From CAYMCO01 sp964388955 (GTDB lineage: Bacteria; Chloroflexota; Anaerolineae; Anaerolineales; E44-bin32), in the NCBI GenBank assembly GCA_964388955.1, contig CAYMCO010000013.1, forward strand, positions 1-64,000: a stretch of 64,000 nt of DNA, read 5' to 3'. This document shows positions 54,008 to 63,594 of this stretch, piece after piece (within the stretch, counting starts at the first letter, position 1; every line of letters starts with the position of its first letter). A model generated the notes under the pieces. The model saw nothing but the letters and a program-made list of their open reading frames with translations, was not told the origin of the DNA and ran no database searches. The translations under genes were made by a program, and so were the position numbers.

Positions 54008-54075
54008 ATACCATCGGTGAGTTGGTAGAGCACCCGGGGATGAAGCACGGGAGCCAAAACGATCCCGCTTACCCT
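54008..54075 (+). other. tRNA-like remnant
   Basis: The string GAGTTGGTAGAGCACCCGG (54018-54036) matches the D-arm and anticodon-arm start of many bacterial tRNAs, and CCCG and CGGG follow as a possible stem. The acceptor stem and the TTCGA loop are absent, so this is not a functional tRNA. It could be a scar of integration at a tRNA gene. The rest of 53931-54208 holds nothing recognised. Confidence 0.3.
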
Positions 54076-54208
54076 CATGACCCTGCGCCGCAGAAGAGCT
54101 TCCCTCATCACCCAGCGAATGATCCATTAATAGGGCTGCCTAATGCTTGCGGTGAGCCTAGTTGCGCCCGTCAACACGAGTTTGAATGAGGGATTATGCC
54201 GGGTGCCT

Positions 54209-55564
54209 CTACTTTGCAGTGATGTAGAAGAAATCGACCGGAGACGGACCCAAATAGCGATTGATTTGGTCTTTCATATCGTTTGGTAGCAGCGGTTCCA
54301 CAACCAGCTTGCCACCTTCGGATTGGATGGCCGTGAAATGAACCCAAAAATCATTGATATCCAGCAGCATCCCTTGGTGCACGCCCGCAGCCAGCATAGC
54401 ATCTGCCAGGGCGGGCATGCTCATGCTCGGACCGGCGAAATAATACAGGGTCTTTGCGTCGCGATCCAGGCCCAGGCTGGAGCGCCAGGTGACGATCTCG
54501 CTGCTGATCGATCCGCCCCAATCCGTGATCGAATTGTTGTACACCCTGGGCGATATTTCCTCCTCTTGAATGATTAAGCGGCAGTTCTGGCGCCATGCTT
54601 GTAGATGCGGGGTATCGTTAATATCCTCTCCCCAACTTCCGATCCGGACCTCTCCGCTGCGGTAGATCCCAACGGTTGCCATTTCGCTCTTCGGCGGCAG
54701 GGCTACGATGCCATCCACCATTGCACCAAACTGGCCGTTGGCCGCTCTGAATCCACCATTGAACGCGGCCAGCAGGATGCCCGCCTCTCGGTCCTTATCA
54801 GGGATCAAACCGTCACCCTTAGGCCCGTCAGGCAGGGAGGGCTCGCTGAAACCTAAAATGAAGTGCAGTCGGGTACGGGTCAAATCAAATGCAACGACTG
54901 CCACGATCGCATAGGGACGCTCTGGGTCCGGCTGCAGAAATGTGCGAGCAGCCACGACGTGACCATCCCGGTCGTACAGGTAGGGCAGCCAGACCCCTTC
55001 GGCCTCCATTGAGCCAAACGGGAGCAGTGTGGAAAGCTGCCATACGTATGGAGTTGGCGTCGGTGTGGGGCTGGAAGCCTTTTCGGGGAGCTGATCCTGA
55101 GGATCCTCTGGCTGCTCCATGGAGGCAGGTGTTTCAGCGGCGGCAGAGGGCGTAGGAGTGAGTTGTGCGGGTTCTGGGGTAGAGGATGGGCCTCCGATAG
55201 AGGCTTCAGCGAGAGGAGTCAGTACCAACGGGGAGGTACCGCTTCCCCAAGGAGCCTCGACCTGTTCGAAGCCGTATCGGTACAGCCAATGTTTTGCTGT
55301 GTCCTGCATCTGGAATATGATGGTCTCGATCTGGGCTACTGCCTGGGGTCCTAGGAGATTGCGCATATGGTTGGCGACCCGGGCTCCGAAAGCAGGCCGG
55401 ATTTCAACAATGGCCACAGTGCTCGCGCAACCAAGCAAGATGGCGAGTAGAACCAGGGCCAGAATTCGTTTGAATGAACGGCGGTATCTCAACCCGTTGT
55501 CAGGCAAGAGTTTTCCCTCGGCTTTCAGGGAGCTTCTCTGAACGCTTTTCAGCGGGCTAGGCAA
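54209..55564 (-). CDS. Membrane-anchored phosphodiester glycosidase (NAGPA)-like protein
   Basis: A 451-residue protein: a basic N-terminus, one hydrophobic segment (ILALVLLAILLGCASTVAIV, about 34-53, with a possible lipobox LLGCAS), a Pro/Thr/Ala-rich linker containing PTPTPTP, and a C-terminal domain with LAAFNGGFRAANGQFGAMVD, ALPPKSEMATVGIYRSGEVR and ALADAMLAAGVHQGMLLDIN. The last motifs match the NAGPA/phosphodiester glycosidase family, though its catalytic details are not visible. The apparent start is TTG 55564; later starts would still include the anchor. It follows the toxin locus but there is a 287-bp gap. Confidence 0.75.
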   Translation of the reverse strand: MPSPLKSVQRSSLKAEGKLLPDNGLRYRRSFKRILALVLLAILLGCASTVAIVEIRPAFGARVANHMRNLLGPQAVAQIETIIFQMQDTAKHWLYRYGFEQVEAPWGSGTSPLVLTPLAEASIGGPSSTPEPAQLTPTPSAAAETPASMEQPEDPQDQLPEKASSPTPTPTPYVWQLSTLLPFGSMEAEGVWLPYLYDRDGHVVAARTFLQPDPERPYAIVAVVAFDLTRTRLHFILGFSEPSLPDGPKGDGLIPDKDREAGILLAAFNGGFRAANGQFGAMVDGIVALPPKSEMATVGIYRSGEVRIGSWGEDINDTPHLQAWRQNCRLIIQEEEISPRVYNNSITDWGGSISSEIVTWRSSLGLDRDAKTLYYFAGPSMSMPALADAMLAAGVHQGMLLDINDFWVHFTAIQSEGGKLVVEPLLPNDMKDQINRYLGPSPVDFFYITAK

Positions 55565-55851
55565 AGGAAGAGACCTCGTTTTGCGAAAAATGTCACAGAT
55601 GAAGACGCCGGAACGATTTTGATTCTTTGTCTACTACACCTATATTCCCCTGCTTTCATTGATCATATCATTGGCAACCACTTTCGTATCTGGGCTCCGG
55701 GCAGGAATCCAAGATCAACCTATCACGATATACCTCTTATTCAAGCGGCTAGCGCCCTCGTCCTCGGCAGCCCTCACATAGATGCGCCGACTGCAGAATG
55801 AAGCCCGGGCACTCTCTTCCGGTTATGCACGGGCTCCCGTGGGAAGTGGCG

Positions 55852-56262
55852 TCAGCGTATTCTGAGCGTGGCGGTGCCTTGACCAGAACGCTGTCCAGCA
55901 GCCACGATCACCTGCAGCAGGTAATCGCCCCACACCCAGGTGCACCCAGGGACATCGTCCGTCAGCCCCACCTGAATATGATATGCGCCGGTCATGACAT
56001 CATTGAAGAATACGATGGTGTTGCTAAAGCCGCAGGCCTGCCCGGGTATCGAGAAGTGATTGATGACAGTGAAGTGCTCTTCCCTCAAGCCCGTGACAGC
56101 CACGCCGGTCCGGGGATCTGTTACGACGACAAGCAGGTTCGCGGGCTCCGTATTGTAGGGCCGGGCAAAACCCTGTCCGGCCTCCACCTGAACGAGCAAG
56201 GCAGTGGCATCACCGGCCACCTCGGGCGAAATCTCAGAGATATCTCGCGTCAACGCATTCAT
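55852..56262 (-). CDS. Small unassigned protein downstream of the Tc/RHS gene
   Basis: A 136-residue protein with a very strong ribosome site (AAGGAGGAG) before ATG 56262, 73 bp after the giant toxin gene. Composition suggests alternating beta strands (LLVVVTDPRTGVAVTGLREE, YHIQVGLTDDVPGCTWVWGD, LLQVIVAAGQRSGQGTATLR), perhaps an Ig-like sandwich. No family recognised. Its position is that of an immunity or accessory gene of a polymorphic toxin, but its fold and function are unknown, and no export signal is visible. Confidence 0.75.
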   Translation of the reverse strand: MNALTRDISEISPEVAGDATALLVQVEAGQGFARPYNTEPANLLVVVTDPRTGVAVTGLREEHFTVINHFSIPGQACGFSNTIVFFNDVMTGAYHIQVGLTDDVPGCTWVWGDYLLQVIVAAGQRSGQGTATLRIR

Positions 56263-56335
56263 TATTCTCCTCCTTGGCGGGCTTCGAGCTTTCAGTTTGG
56301 CGAATGGCCAACGCCCATATCAAACATGGCGGCGG

Positions 56336-59300
56336 CTACTTCGTGATGGCAATTTGCGGGATGTTCAGCGCGGCCGAATTGCCCGGGTTCAACTCAGTGG
56401 GCACGATGATGATGTGCGTCCCGGAGCCTCCCGATTGCTTGACGAAATCGCTGATCGTGCGAATGTCCGCTCGACTGAGGGCAGGCTTCTGAATGCCCAC
56501 CGTTTTGCGCATGATGATTCCTGTGAAGCCGGGAGGGTGGGTATGGGCTATTACCCCTGTTGCTCCCCTCGCTGAAACCGAGCCGGCTCGGCCCAGCCGC
56601 AGGAACTGCTGGCGGCCCACGGTATACAGCAGGACCTCCCGGTCCGTAGCCAGGGTGATTTCACCCATCTCGCGCAGCGTGGGCCCCAGCCGGCTCACCG
56701 CCACCCTCTTGAGCGGCAAATCCCCCTGCTTGAGCGCCCTGATCACCAGGCTGTTATGCCGCCCCCATCTGAGATACTGACCAAAGCGGGAAAGCAGACC
56801 CCCGCCCACGCCGAACACGAATGCGCCCCCGGCCGCGTAGCCGGCAGTGGTGAGATAGGTGTCGAGAGGACTCAGTCTTCCCTGCGCGACGTCATGGATC
56901 GCCACAGAGCCAAACGCCTGGGGGAGCGCCGCTCCCAGGGAGCCCACAGTAGAGGCGAGCACCCTGCTGCCCGAATATCGCAGCACGTTGTTCGCCAGTT
57001 TCAGCCCAGCTCCGCTGGTCACGATAAATAGGGCGATGTTGGCGGCGTGCTCTGCGTGGGACACACGAGAATAGAGCCGGCTGTCCTTGCTCGTCGGAGC
57101 GTTGGCCGCGCTGGTCGCGGTCAGCCCGGTGATGGCGATCGCGGCAATGACGAGGAACCATATCACCCGACCGTCGGGGTCAATGGCGATCATGGGCCGG
57201 TTGTCCACATATGCATATGGGTTCAGAGGCGGCGTGCGTACGCTGCGCTGATCCCCTTGAAGGGATATGGGATCGCAGGTCAACCACCGCCCCAGCCACG
57301 GTGCGTATTGGCGGGCGCCGAAATCGATAAGCGAGCTCTCCTCCGCGCGTTCCTTCCCGGTCAGCCGGAAGCGCTTGTGGGCGAAGCTGCCAAAGGTGGT
57401 CTCCCCGAACGGCGTATATTCCTCCCGGTTGATCCAGGCACCGCTGTCGTCGACGACAAGGTTGCTGCTCTCGAGGTGATCTCCCAGGTGGAACTGAATG
57501 GCGGGGCTGGCGTCGTCAGCAAACAGGGGGCCGCCAATGCGCACGAGGGCGATGCGCCGCGTGCCATCCAGAACATGGAGGTAGTTGGTCTCCTGCTGCA
57601 CGCCGCCGCTGACCCGGCGCTGATGCGCGAAAACGCCGTTGATGACCGTGGAGATCTCCAAATCCCCGTTTTGCTTGCGCACGACTTTCTTGACCCTGTG
57701 GCCAGCCGCGTCGTAGAGATACTGTGCAAATTCTGCGGGCGGTTGGCTGCCGGTTTGCGCCCGGAAGGCCTTCAGCCGATCGCTGTGATCCCACTCGAAA
57801 TGTCGATCGCCCCCCTCGCGTGTCAAATTACCGTTTGCATCGTATTGGTAGCCGTAGCTGCTGTTTCCGATGACCATCGCCTGGAGCCGGTTGCTGTTGG
57901 CCATCAGGCGGTATTCGCGGCTGTAGCTTGCTGCTCCGGCTACGTGATCCAGACGCCCCAGGTTCCCCACTCGATCATAGTCATAGACTTGCGCATATTC
58001 GTGTGTCTGGTTGGCCGCCAAACACTTGGCGGAATCTGACCAGGGTGGAGCGGCCGCCGGGCCGTCGCATTCCCGCCCGGTGGCCGTCCGCAGGCGGTAG
58101 AGCGGATCATAGGCGAACTTGCGCAGCAGCCGATCCGATCCCACGGTGCTTCCGGCGACGCCATCGCCCGGGACGCGATCATCGATGGCGAGCACATTCG
58201 CCGCCAGATCGTAGGAATAGGCGTAATCCTGCAAGGGGAGACCGACGGCATGGTATGTTCCCTCGGCAGGCTGAGTGAAGCGTTCAGAGCGCATCCTGAG
58301 GAGGCGGCTGCTCTCATCGTCATATGCGTAGCGCGTCATGACGCCGTTGCCGTACGCGATCAGGATCCGTTGGCCGAGCGCGTTGTACGCGATCCTGTCA
58401 ACGAACGCTCCTCCATTCAGCGACAGGCTGACCAACTTACCTGAGATATCGTATTGCAGGACCAGGCTCTTCCGCTGCCCGCTCACATCCTGCGGGTACT
58501 TGAGTTGCCTCATGTGACCCACCGCATCGAACTCTGCCGACACCCTGTAGGACACCGCATCCAGGAGAGCCGCGGCATGCGCGGCAAAGGCGACACCCGG
58601 CGGCGGTTGCCAGTCGACATGAAATGCGATGACTTGCCAGTTCGCGGGAGGTGGATTGAAAACACCGAGGATCGGCGGGTCGGCAATGGGCTGGCGGATC
58701 TCCTCCAGGGCGTTTCCATGGATGTCATATCTGTCGAAGGTATGCAGCCCCGCCTCATCGTAGTGTCGGTAGAGGCGTCCGATGAGATTTGCAGAAAGGG
58801 CTTGACCCTGGGGGAGGGCGGCCCCAGGATCGGTCCCATAAATCAGGCGTTCCCTCATCGTGACGCTTTCTACGCCGCTGTCCCGTGCCCAACTCGCCGT
58901 CCGCCTCCCAAGATCGTCATGCGCGTTCAGGATGAGGGAACCCTTCCCGTCCCGCCGTTCAATCTCGTTTCCCACGGCGTCAAGTACAAAGCGCCGCACA
59001 CCAGCATCCAACTGTTCGATTCGTAGCAACCGCGCCCCATCGTCGGGTGCGGGTTGCTCACTTCCAGCGCTGCTGCTGGGGGTCAGATCGTAAACGTACT
59101 TGACCGCAGTCCGGCCGAGAGGGTCTATCACCTTGACGAGGTTGCCCTGTGCGTCGTAGGTGAGTTCTGTTTCGAGTTCTTCTATCGCGGACCAGGCGCC
59201 GCCGGGTAGCGGGTTTCGATTGCGCGAGACGATCTTCACAACCCGGCCCAGCGCGTCGACCGTGGCGCTCATCGGCGTGTTCAAGTGCTGCATATATTGC

Positions 59301-62300
59301 GCGGACATGGCTGGATGTGTCCGACCGGCGTTGTCGAGTTGGTCGTACGTGTATGACTCCCAGGGTGTGGGCGCGAAGGCATCCGGCGTCCCCAGGTCGG
59401 GGAGAGCCAGAGTGCCGGGGACTCCGAAGACCACTCTCTGCTCGGACCCATCGGGATGGAGTGTGCGCGTGACCTGGCCTCGAGGATCATAGAAGAATGT
59501 GGTCTTCTGCCGGCGTTGGTTTGCGGCCGGGGGAGTATAGTCCCATCCGCAGTCGAAAAAAGGCCCGAACTTTTCAACGACCCGGCCTTTGTTGTCATAG
59601 GTCTGCCAGCCGCTGACGATCACGCGACCCTTCCCGGGAGGGCAGGCGGCCTGCTCGACGGCGTCCTGATCGGCTGCCGTCTGGTCGGCCGGCAGACCAG
59701 CGTCATCGAACGGCAATTTCCCGAGGCCGACCGCCTCGGCGCGCGTCCGGCTTTGAAGGAGCCGTCCGAAGCCGTCTGTGTACTCCAGCATCTCCATTTC
59801 AGCATCCCGGTCTGGCAGTGGAATGTGACTATCGTGGAAATGGTGAACTCGCTGGCGCGTTCGCACCGAGATGGGCTGTGCGGAGGACACGAACGCGTCC
59901 AGCGCATAATCGAAACGGACACCCGGGTGGGCCGCATCATCGCCCACATTCTCGCCGACCCTCCCCATCGATGAGGTGCTCTCGACCAACCCGAGAGGTG
60001 TGAAGCTGTAATGTGTGCGGTTCTTGTTGGGTCCAGTCACCTCCCGAGGCTGAAAGGCGCGGTAATCGTACGTGGCCGCAGTGGTCAGGTTGGCGGGGTC
60101 GGTCACTCTGGTGACCATCAGTTCATATCCGTCATAGTCGAGCAGCGTGTCTTTCTTCAGCGAGTCGCGGGTCACTTTCACCAAGCCGCGCCCCTGAGCC
60201 GGCGAGTCGTGAAAGTCATATTTGTGCGTTGTCGATGTGAAGTAACCCGCAACATGCTCGTCACCGGCGACTCCGGAGTAGTATCTGTAGCCGGCCAAAG
60301 GCGCCAGGCTGCTTCGGAACGCCTGCGGGTACTCGGCGGTCCAATTTGGACCGCCGGCCGGATCAAGATAGGGCGGCATCTCAGGCGGCACAGCCACTGC
60401 CGGCCCGCTGCGATACGCGTCCTGCAGGATCTCCCTGGTCAGGATCAGCGTCTCGCTCCGTACGGGGGCCCCGAAAACGCCCATTTGGCCGAAGGGCAGT
60501 CCCTGGAACGCGGGTCCGTCGTAGTAGTTGATGGTCTGCCCGATGACTTCCAGGCTGGCGTCGCCCTCGCCAGTGGCCCTCAAGCTCAGGACCGGCATGG
60601 AGCCGTCGTTCTGGATGCTGTAGGAAGTCGTGCTGGCCACACGGTCGACGATATACACGCCCGCATCCTCACGCTGGGCGAATGCCGTCCAGCTACAGGT
60701 GGCGATGAAGGGATCGCCCGGCGTGTCGGCCAAGGCTCTCCAGCCTCGTGGGCAGGCGATCTTCACCTGCTTGCGCGGCTGCCCATATTGGTCATATTCG
60801 TCCACCAACGTGAACTGGGTCATGGGGTCGCTGCCCCGTTCCCACTGGGTCACTCGTTGAGCCAGCGTGTGGGGGAAGAAAATCCTTTCCTGCCAGGCAG
60901 GCGGACCTGGGGGAAGGGCGGAGCCCACTGGCAGCGGGGAGAGCCCATACAGGTGCTCCGTCACCGTGTAGGGTTTGGTCTGGCGCTCCGTACCATCCAT
61001 GCAGTAGATCTCGCTGCGCAGAACCTTGCCCCGCAGCGCGCGCAGGGCAAGCCGCCGCCCCTTGCGCGGCAGATTTTGCAGCAGCGCGACCATGGAAAGG
61101 GGGCGGGAGAGCATGTTGGGATCGCCATCCCAATATTCCATTGTGAGATCGAGCTCTTGTGGATCGCCGCGCTCGTCGATAACCCCTCCCTGATGGAACC
61201 ACGTGCGCGTCTCTACGGGAGGTGAATGAGACGCCGGCTGATTCAACACTTCCTTGAATTCGGTGTCCCGCTGGTCTACCCTGCCGAAGCCCCTAAATTC
61301 CCGCTCCGTTCCGTCCCAATATCCATGATGGTATTCGTACTCTGTGACCAGGCGTGTGGACGAGAAGGGTTCGCTGACCACCACGCGAGACACAACCTGT
61401 ACCGTGAAGGGAAGTTTGGTTTTCCACGGCTTGCCGGCGCGGTGATCTGCGAGGAGAAAATCGGTTGAGGGCCGGTAGGTGATCTCGGTCGTGGCGCCCA
61501 TATTGTTGTCGATCGAGGCCAGCAGCAACGGCTTGATCCCGCCCGTGAAATCCAGGTATTTGTAGTTCCGCCCCCTGTGCTGGGCGAAATCATAGCTCCA
61601 GAGAATCCCCTGAGTGCCGGTGCCCCCCATATCGGCCGCACGCACCGAGTCCACGTCTGATACCGGCGGCGTGCCTTCGATCCGGATGGGGGGGCTCCAC
61701 CGGTTGCCCCCTTGGTTGATCCACAGGAGCACAGTGTTGAAATCGATATAGATGAGATCAGCGGCGCCATCGCCGTCGCAGTCGGACAGGAACAACCTCC
61801 CGGGATCATAGCGATGGGGCAGGGAGGGAGCCTGCACCATTGTCAAGCGCCTCCCGAACCGGCCGTGGCCCAGGTTGGGCCAGTAGCTGATTCTACGGCT
61901 GTGCACCTCGACGATATCCTGGGATCCGTCTCCGGTCATATCTGCAAGCCGCACCCGCCCTTCCGGCGCGCCGAAAAAGACGTCGGGAAACAGCGCCGCA
62001 TCGTGCTTCCGGGGGACGGCGACCGGATCGTCAAAGCCAACCCGGCCGTCGCGGCACATGTTCCGAATATAGAGGAAATGGTGAGGCTGGGTACTCAACA
62101 CGTCAACGACCCCGTCACCATCCAGGTCGACAAGACGCACGTTGGGATCCTTCAGGTCGAAGGAAGGCGCCTGACGGTAGGCGCGAAAGCGCCGCCATTC
62201 GCCCGAGAAGTCATTGGTGAAGTGGCCGCTGGAGGTGCCCAATGTCACCAACATGTCGGCCGTACCATTGCCCTCCATATCCGCAAGCTGAACCCCACTA

Positions 62301-63583
62301 TCGGCCAATGTGATGCCGGCAGGCACATGCTTCAGCGGCCGCGGAGCTGCAAAGCGCATGTCGCCCAGGTTTCGCCAATAGCGGTAGCCGGTAGGGCTGG
62401 TGTGCATCACCCCCGGCAGGCCGTAGCCATCGAGGTCTATGATTTCGTAGTTGGCGTCCGCTAGGGACCTTTCCGGGAGATAGTCGCATGGCGCGCGGAA
62501 AGTCCGGTAATGCCGATGGGTGGGGTCGAACTCCGAGTACGCCAGCGACACGGGGGGGAAGGATTGGGTTTCCGCCCCCTTGTGGCCGCGGTGCAGGACT
62601 TGTGTCAGCAGGGAGTGGCCGCTGTATTGAGCCTGTCGATAGGATAGTACGTAGCTCCGAATCAGCTCGTATTGGTCCGCAACACCGGGAAGGCGCCGCT
62701 TTATCAGAATACGTCTGCACCGCCTTGCGGTCCGAAGCTCGAATCCGCCGCGATAGGTGGAAAAGGGGTCCGGCCTCACTTGCCATGTCCCGGAGAGAAC
62801 CCCGTCGGCATTGTACTCGCCGTAGTCAAAGTCAATGCGCCACAGATAGCGGTCGGCGTTCACGGCCGGCTCGTGGTATTCACAGTATGCAATGGACTTC
62901 AGATAGACCTGGTTGTAGTCATGGTGCCTCTCCTCCCGGTAGGTGCCAAGATCCGCCTGCAGATCCACGCCACGATCCCTCGCGTACGAATAGACGATTC
63001 TGTTCCCATGAGGATCCCTGGTTTCCTGGAGCAGCCAGCGGAAGATCTTCGTGGCACCGCCCTCGGTGACGAAGATCCGGCTTTCACCGCTCGGCCCAAA
63101 GGTGCTGCGCAGCCCGTTTTTGGAATCGATCTCCCAGGAAAGCTGGCCGTCGCCGGCCCGAACCTTCCGGATGCGGGAGAAGCTGCCTTCGACAAGGGGA
63201 CGATATCTGCCATGCCCGACGTGGACCAGATCCTGCGTCTCGGAAATGACGAATACGTCCTCGTCTGTGTGCCATATCGGGTTCCCCTGGGCGTCGTGCC
63301 GGTCATCGTACAGCGGTATGCCTTTCTCAATCTTCCGCTGCACACAAGGAATGGAGAGGCGCCACCCCACACCGAAGGGCCCGTTTCCAGCGGCTGTGCT
63401 GTAGTCGAGGGCCAGAGCTGGCTGCAAATCTTCCCGCCCAGGGGGTGTGCTGATGGGAAGGTGCAGATTGCCCGTGCCTGTATGCAGATCGGGTTGGAAC
63501 TTCTCCCCCATCCCGCGGATAGCCCCGCCGCCTTTCGGCAGCGGCAGAATCTGCGCTGAGACGCCCGATTTGCTTGCCGCCAT
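56336..63583 (-). CDS. Fused TcB-TcC (SpvB/RHS) toxin protein with JAMM-like C-terminal domain
   Basis: A 2415-residue protein. An SpvB-type N-domain opens it (LPKGGGAIRGMGEKFQPDLH, residues about 14-33). FG-GAP/VCBS-like calcium loops follow (VDLDGDGVVDVLS) in the TcB middle region, then many RHS/YD repeats (YDAQGNLVKVIDPLGRTAVK) and the RHS core FGARQYAPWLGRWLTCDPIS, NPYAYVDNRPMIAIDPDG (DPDG at 2135-2138). In Tc toxins TcB and TcC are usually separate chains forming a cocoon round a cleaved C-terminal effector; here they are one chain. The last 277 residues are variable-type, with hydrophobic segments and an AHTHP...SRAD pattern (about 2346-2373) suggestive of a JAMM-type metalloprotease. 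GAGGAAGGA precedes ATG 63583. Confidence 0.9.
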   Translation of the reverse strand: MAASKSGVSAQILPLPKGGGAIRGMGEKFQPDLHTGTGNLHLPISTPPGREDLQPALALDYSTAAGNGPFGVGWRLSIPCVQRKIEKGIPLYDDRHDAQGNPIWHTDEDVFVISETQDLVHVGHGRYRPLVEGSFSRIRKVRAGDGQLSWEIDSKNGLRSTFGPSGESRIFVTEGGATKIFRWLLQETRDPHGNRIVYSYARDRGVDLQADLGTYREERHHDYNQVYLKSIAYCEYHEPAVNADRYLWRIDFDYGEYNADGVLSGTWQVRPDPFSTYRGGFELRTARRCRRILIKRRLPGVADQYELIRSYVLSYRQAQYSGHSLLTQVLHRGHKGAETQSFPPVSLAYSEFDPTHRHYRTFRAPCDYLPERSLADANYEIIDLDGYGLPGVMHTSPTGYRYWRNLGDMRFAAPRPLKHVPAGITLADSGVQLADMEGNGTADMLVTLGTSSGHFTNDFSGEWRRFRAYRQAPSFDLKDPNVRLVDLDGDGVVDVLSTQPHHFLYIRNMCRDGRVGFDDPVAVPRKHDAALFPDVFFGAPEGRVRLADMTGDGSQDIVEVHSRRISYWPNLGHGRFGRRLTMVQAPSLPHRYDPGRLFLSDCDGDGAADLIYIDFNTVLLWINQGGNRWSPPIRIEGTPPVSDVDSVRAADMGGTGTQGILWSYDFAQHRGRNYKYLDFTGGIKPLLLASIDNNMGATTEITYRPSTDFLLADHRAGKPWKTKLPFTVQVVSRVVVSEPFSSTRLVTEYEYHHGYWDGTEREFRGFGRVDQRDTEFKEVLNQPASHSPPVETRTWFHQGGVIDERGDPQELDLTMEYWDGDPNMLSRPLSMVALLQNLPRKGRRLALRALRGKVLRSEIYCMDGTERQTKPYTVTEHLYGLSPLPVGSALPPGPPAWQERIFFPHTLAQRVTQWERGSDPMTQFTLVDEYDQYGQPRKQVKIACPRGWRALADTPGDPFIATCSWTAFAQREDAGVYIVDRVASTTSYSIQNDGSMPVLSLRATGEGDASLEVIGQTINYYDGPAFQGLPFGQMGVFGAPVRSETLILTREILQDAYRSGPAVAVPPEMPPYLDPAGGPNWTAEYPQAFRSSLAPLAGYRYYSGVAGDEHVAGYFTSTTHKYDFHDSPAQGRGLVKVTRDSLKKDTLLDYDGYELMVTRVTDPANLTTAATYDYRAFQPREVTGPNKNRTHYSFTPLGLVESTSSMGRVGENVGDDAAHPGVRFDYALDAFVSSAQPISVRTRQRVHHFHDSHIPLPDRDAEMEMLEYTDGFGRLLQSRTRAEAVGLGKLPFDDAGLPADQTAADQDAVEQAACPPGKGRVIVSGWQTYDNKGRVVEKFGPFFDCGWDYTPPAANQRRQKTTFFYDPRGQVTRTLHPDGSEQRVVFGVPGTLALPDLGTPDAFAPTPWESYTYDQLDNAGRTHPAMSAQYMQHLNTPMSATVDALGRVVKIVSRNRNPLPGGAWSAIEELETELTYDAQGNLVKVIDPLGRTAVKYVYDLTPSSSAGSEQPAPDDGARLLRIEQLDAGVRRFVLDAVGNEIERRDGKGSLILNAHDDLGRRTASWARDSGVESVTMRERLIYGTDPGAALPQGQALSANLIGRLYRHYDEAGLHTFDRYDIHGNALEEIRQPIADPPILGVFNPPPANWQVIAFHVDWQPPPGVAFAAHAAALLDAVSYRVSAEFDAVGHMRQLKYPQDVSGQRKSLVLQYDISGKLVSLSLNGGAFVDRIAYNALGQRILIAYGNGVMTRYAYDDESSRLLRMRSERFTQPAEGTYHAVGLPLQDYAYSYDLAANVLAIDDRVPGDGVAGSTVGSDRLLRKFAYDPLYRLRTATGRECDGPAAAPPWSDSAKCLAANQTHEYAQVYDYDRVGNLGRLDHVAGAASYSREYRLMANSNRLQAMVIGNSSYGYQYDANGNLTREGGDRHFEWDHSDRLKAFRAQTGSQPPAEFAQYLYDAAGHRVKKVVRKQNGDLEISTVINGVFAHQRRVSGGVQQETNYLHVLDGTRRIALVRIGGPLFADDASPAIQFHLGDHLESSNLVVDDSGAWINREEYTPFGETTFGSFAHKRFRLTGKERAEESSLIDFGARQYAPWLGRWLTCDPISLQGDQRSVRTPPLNPYAYVDNRPMIAIDPDGRVIWFLVIAAIAITGLTATSAANAPTSKDSRLYSRVSHAEHAANIALFIVTSGAGLKLANNVLRYSGSRVLASTVGSLGAALPQAFGSVAIHDVAQGRLSPLDTYLTTAGYAAGGAFVFGVGGGLLSRFGQYLRWGRHNSLVIRALKQGDLPLKRVAVSRLGPTLREMGEITLATDREVLLYTVGRQQFLRLGRAGSVSARGATGVIAHTHPPGFTGIIMRKTVGIQKPALSRADIRTISDFVKQSGGSGTHIIIVPTELNPGNSAALNIPQIAITK

Positions 63584-63594
63584 TTGTCCTTCCT

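Noticed and set aside
54008..54075. Functional tRNA
   Set aside because: No acceptor stem pairing and no TTCGA arm.
60011..61225. Long plus-strand open frame (404 codons), and others at 61712-62464 and 57047-58039
   Set aside because: They lie fully antisense to the fused TcB-TcC gene and lack any family motif or ribosome site; long antisense frames are expected opposite GC-rich coding DNA.
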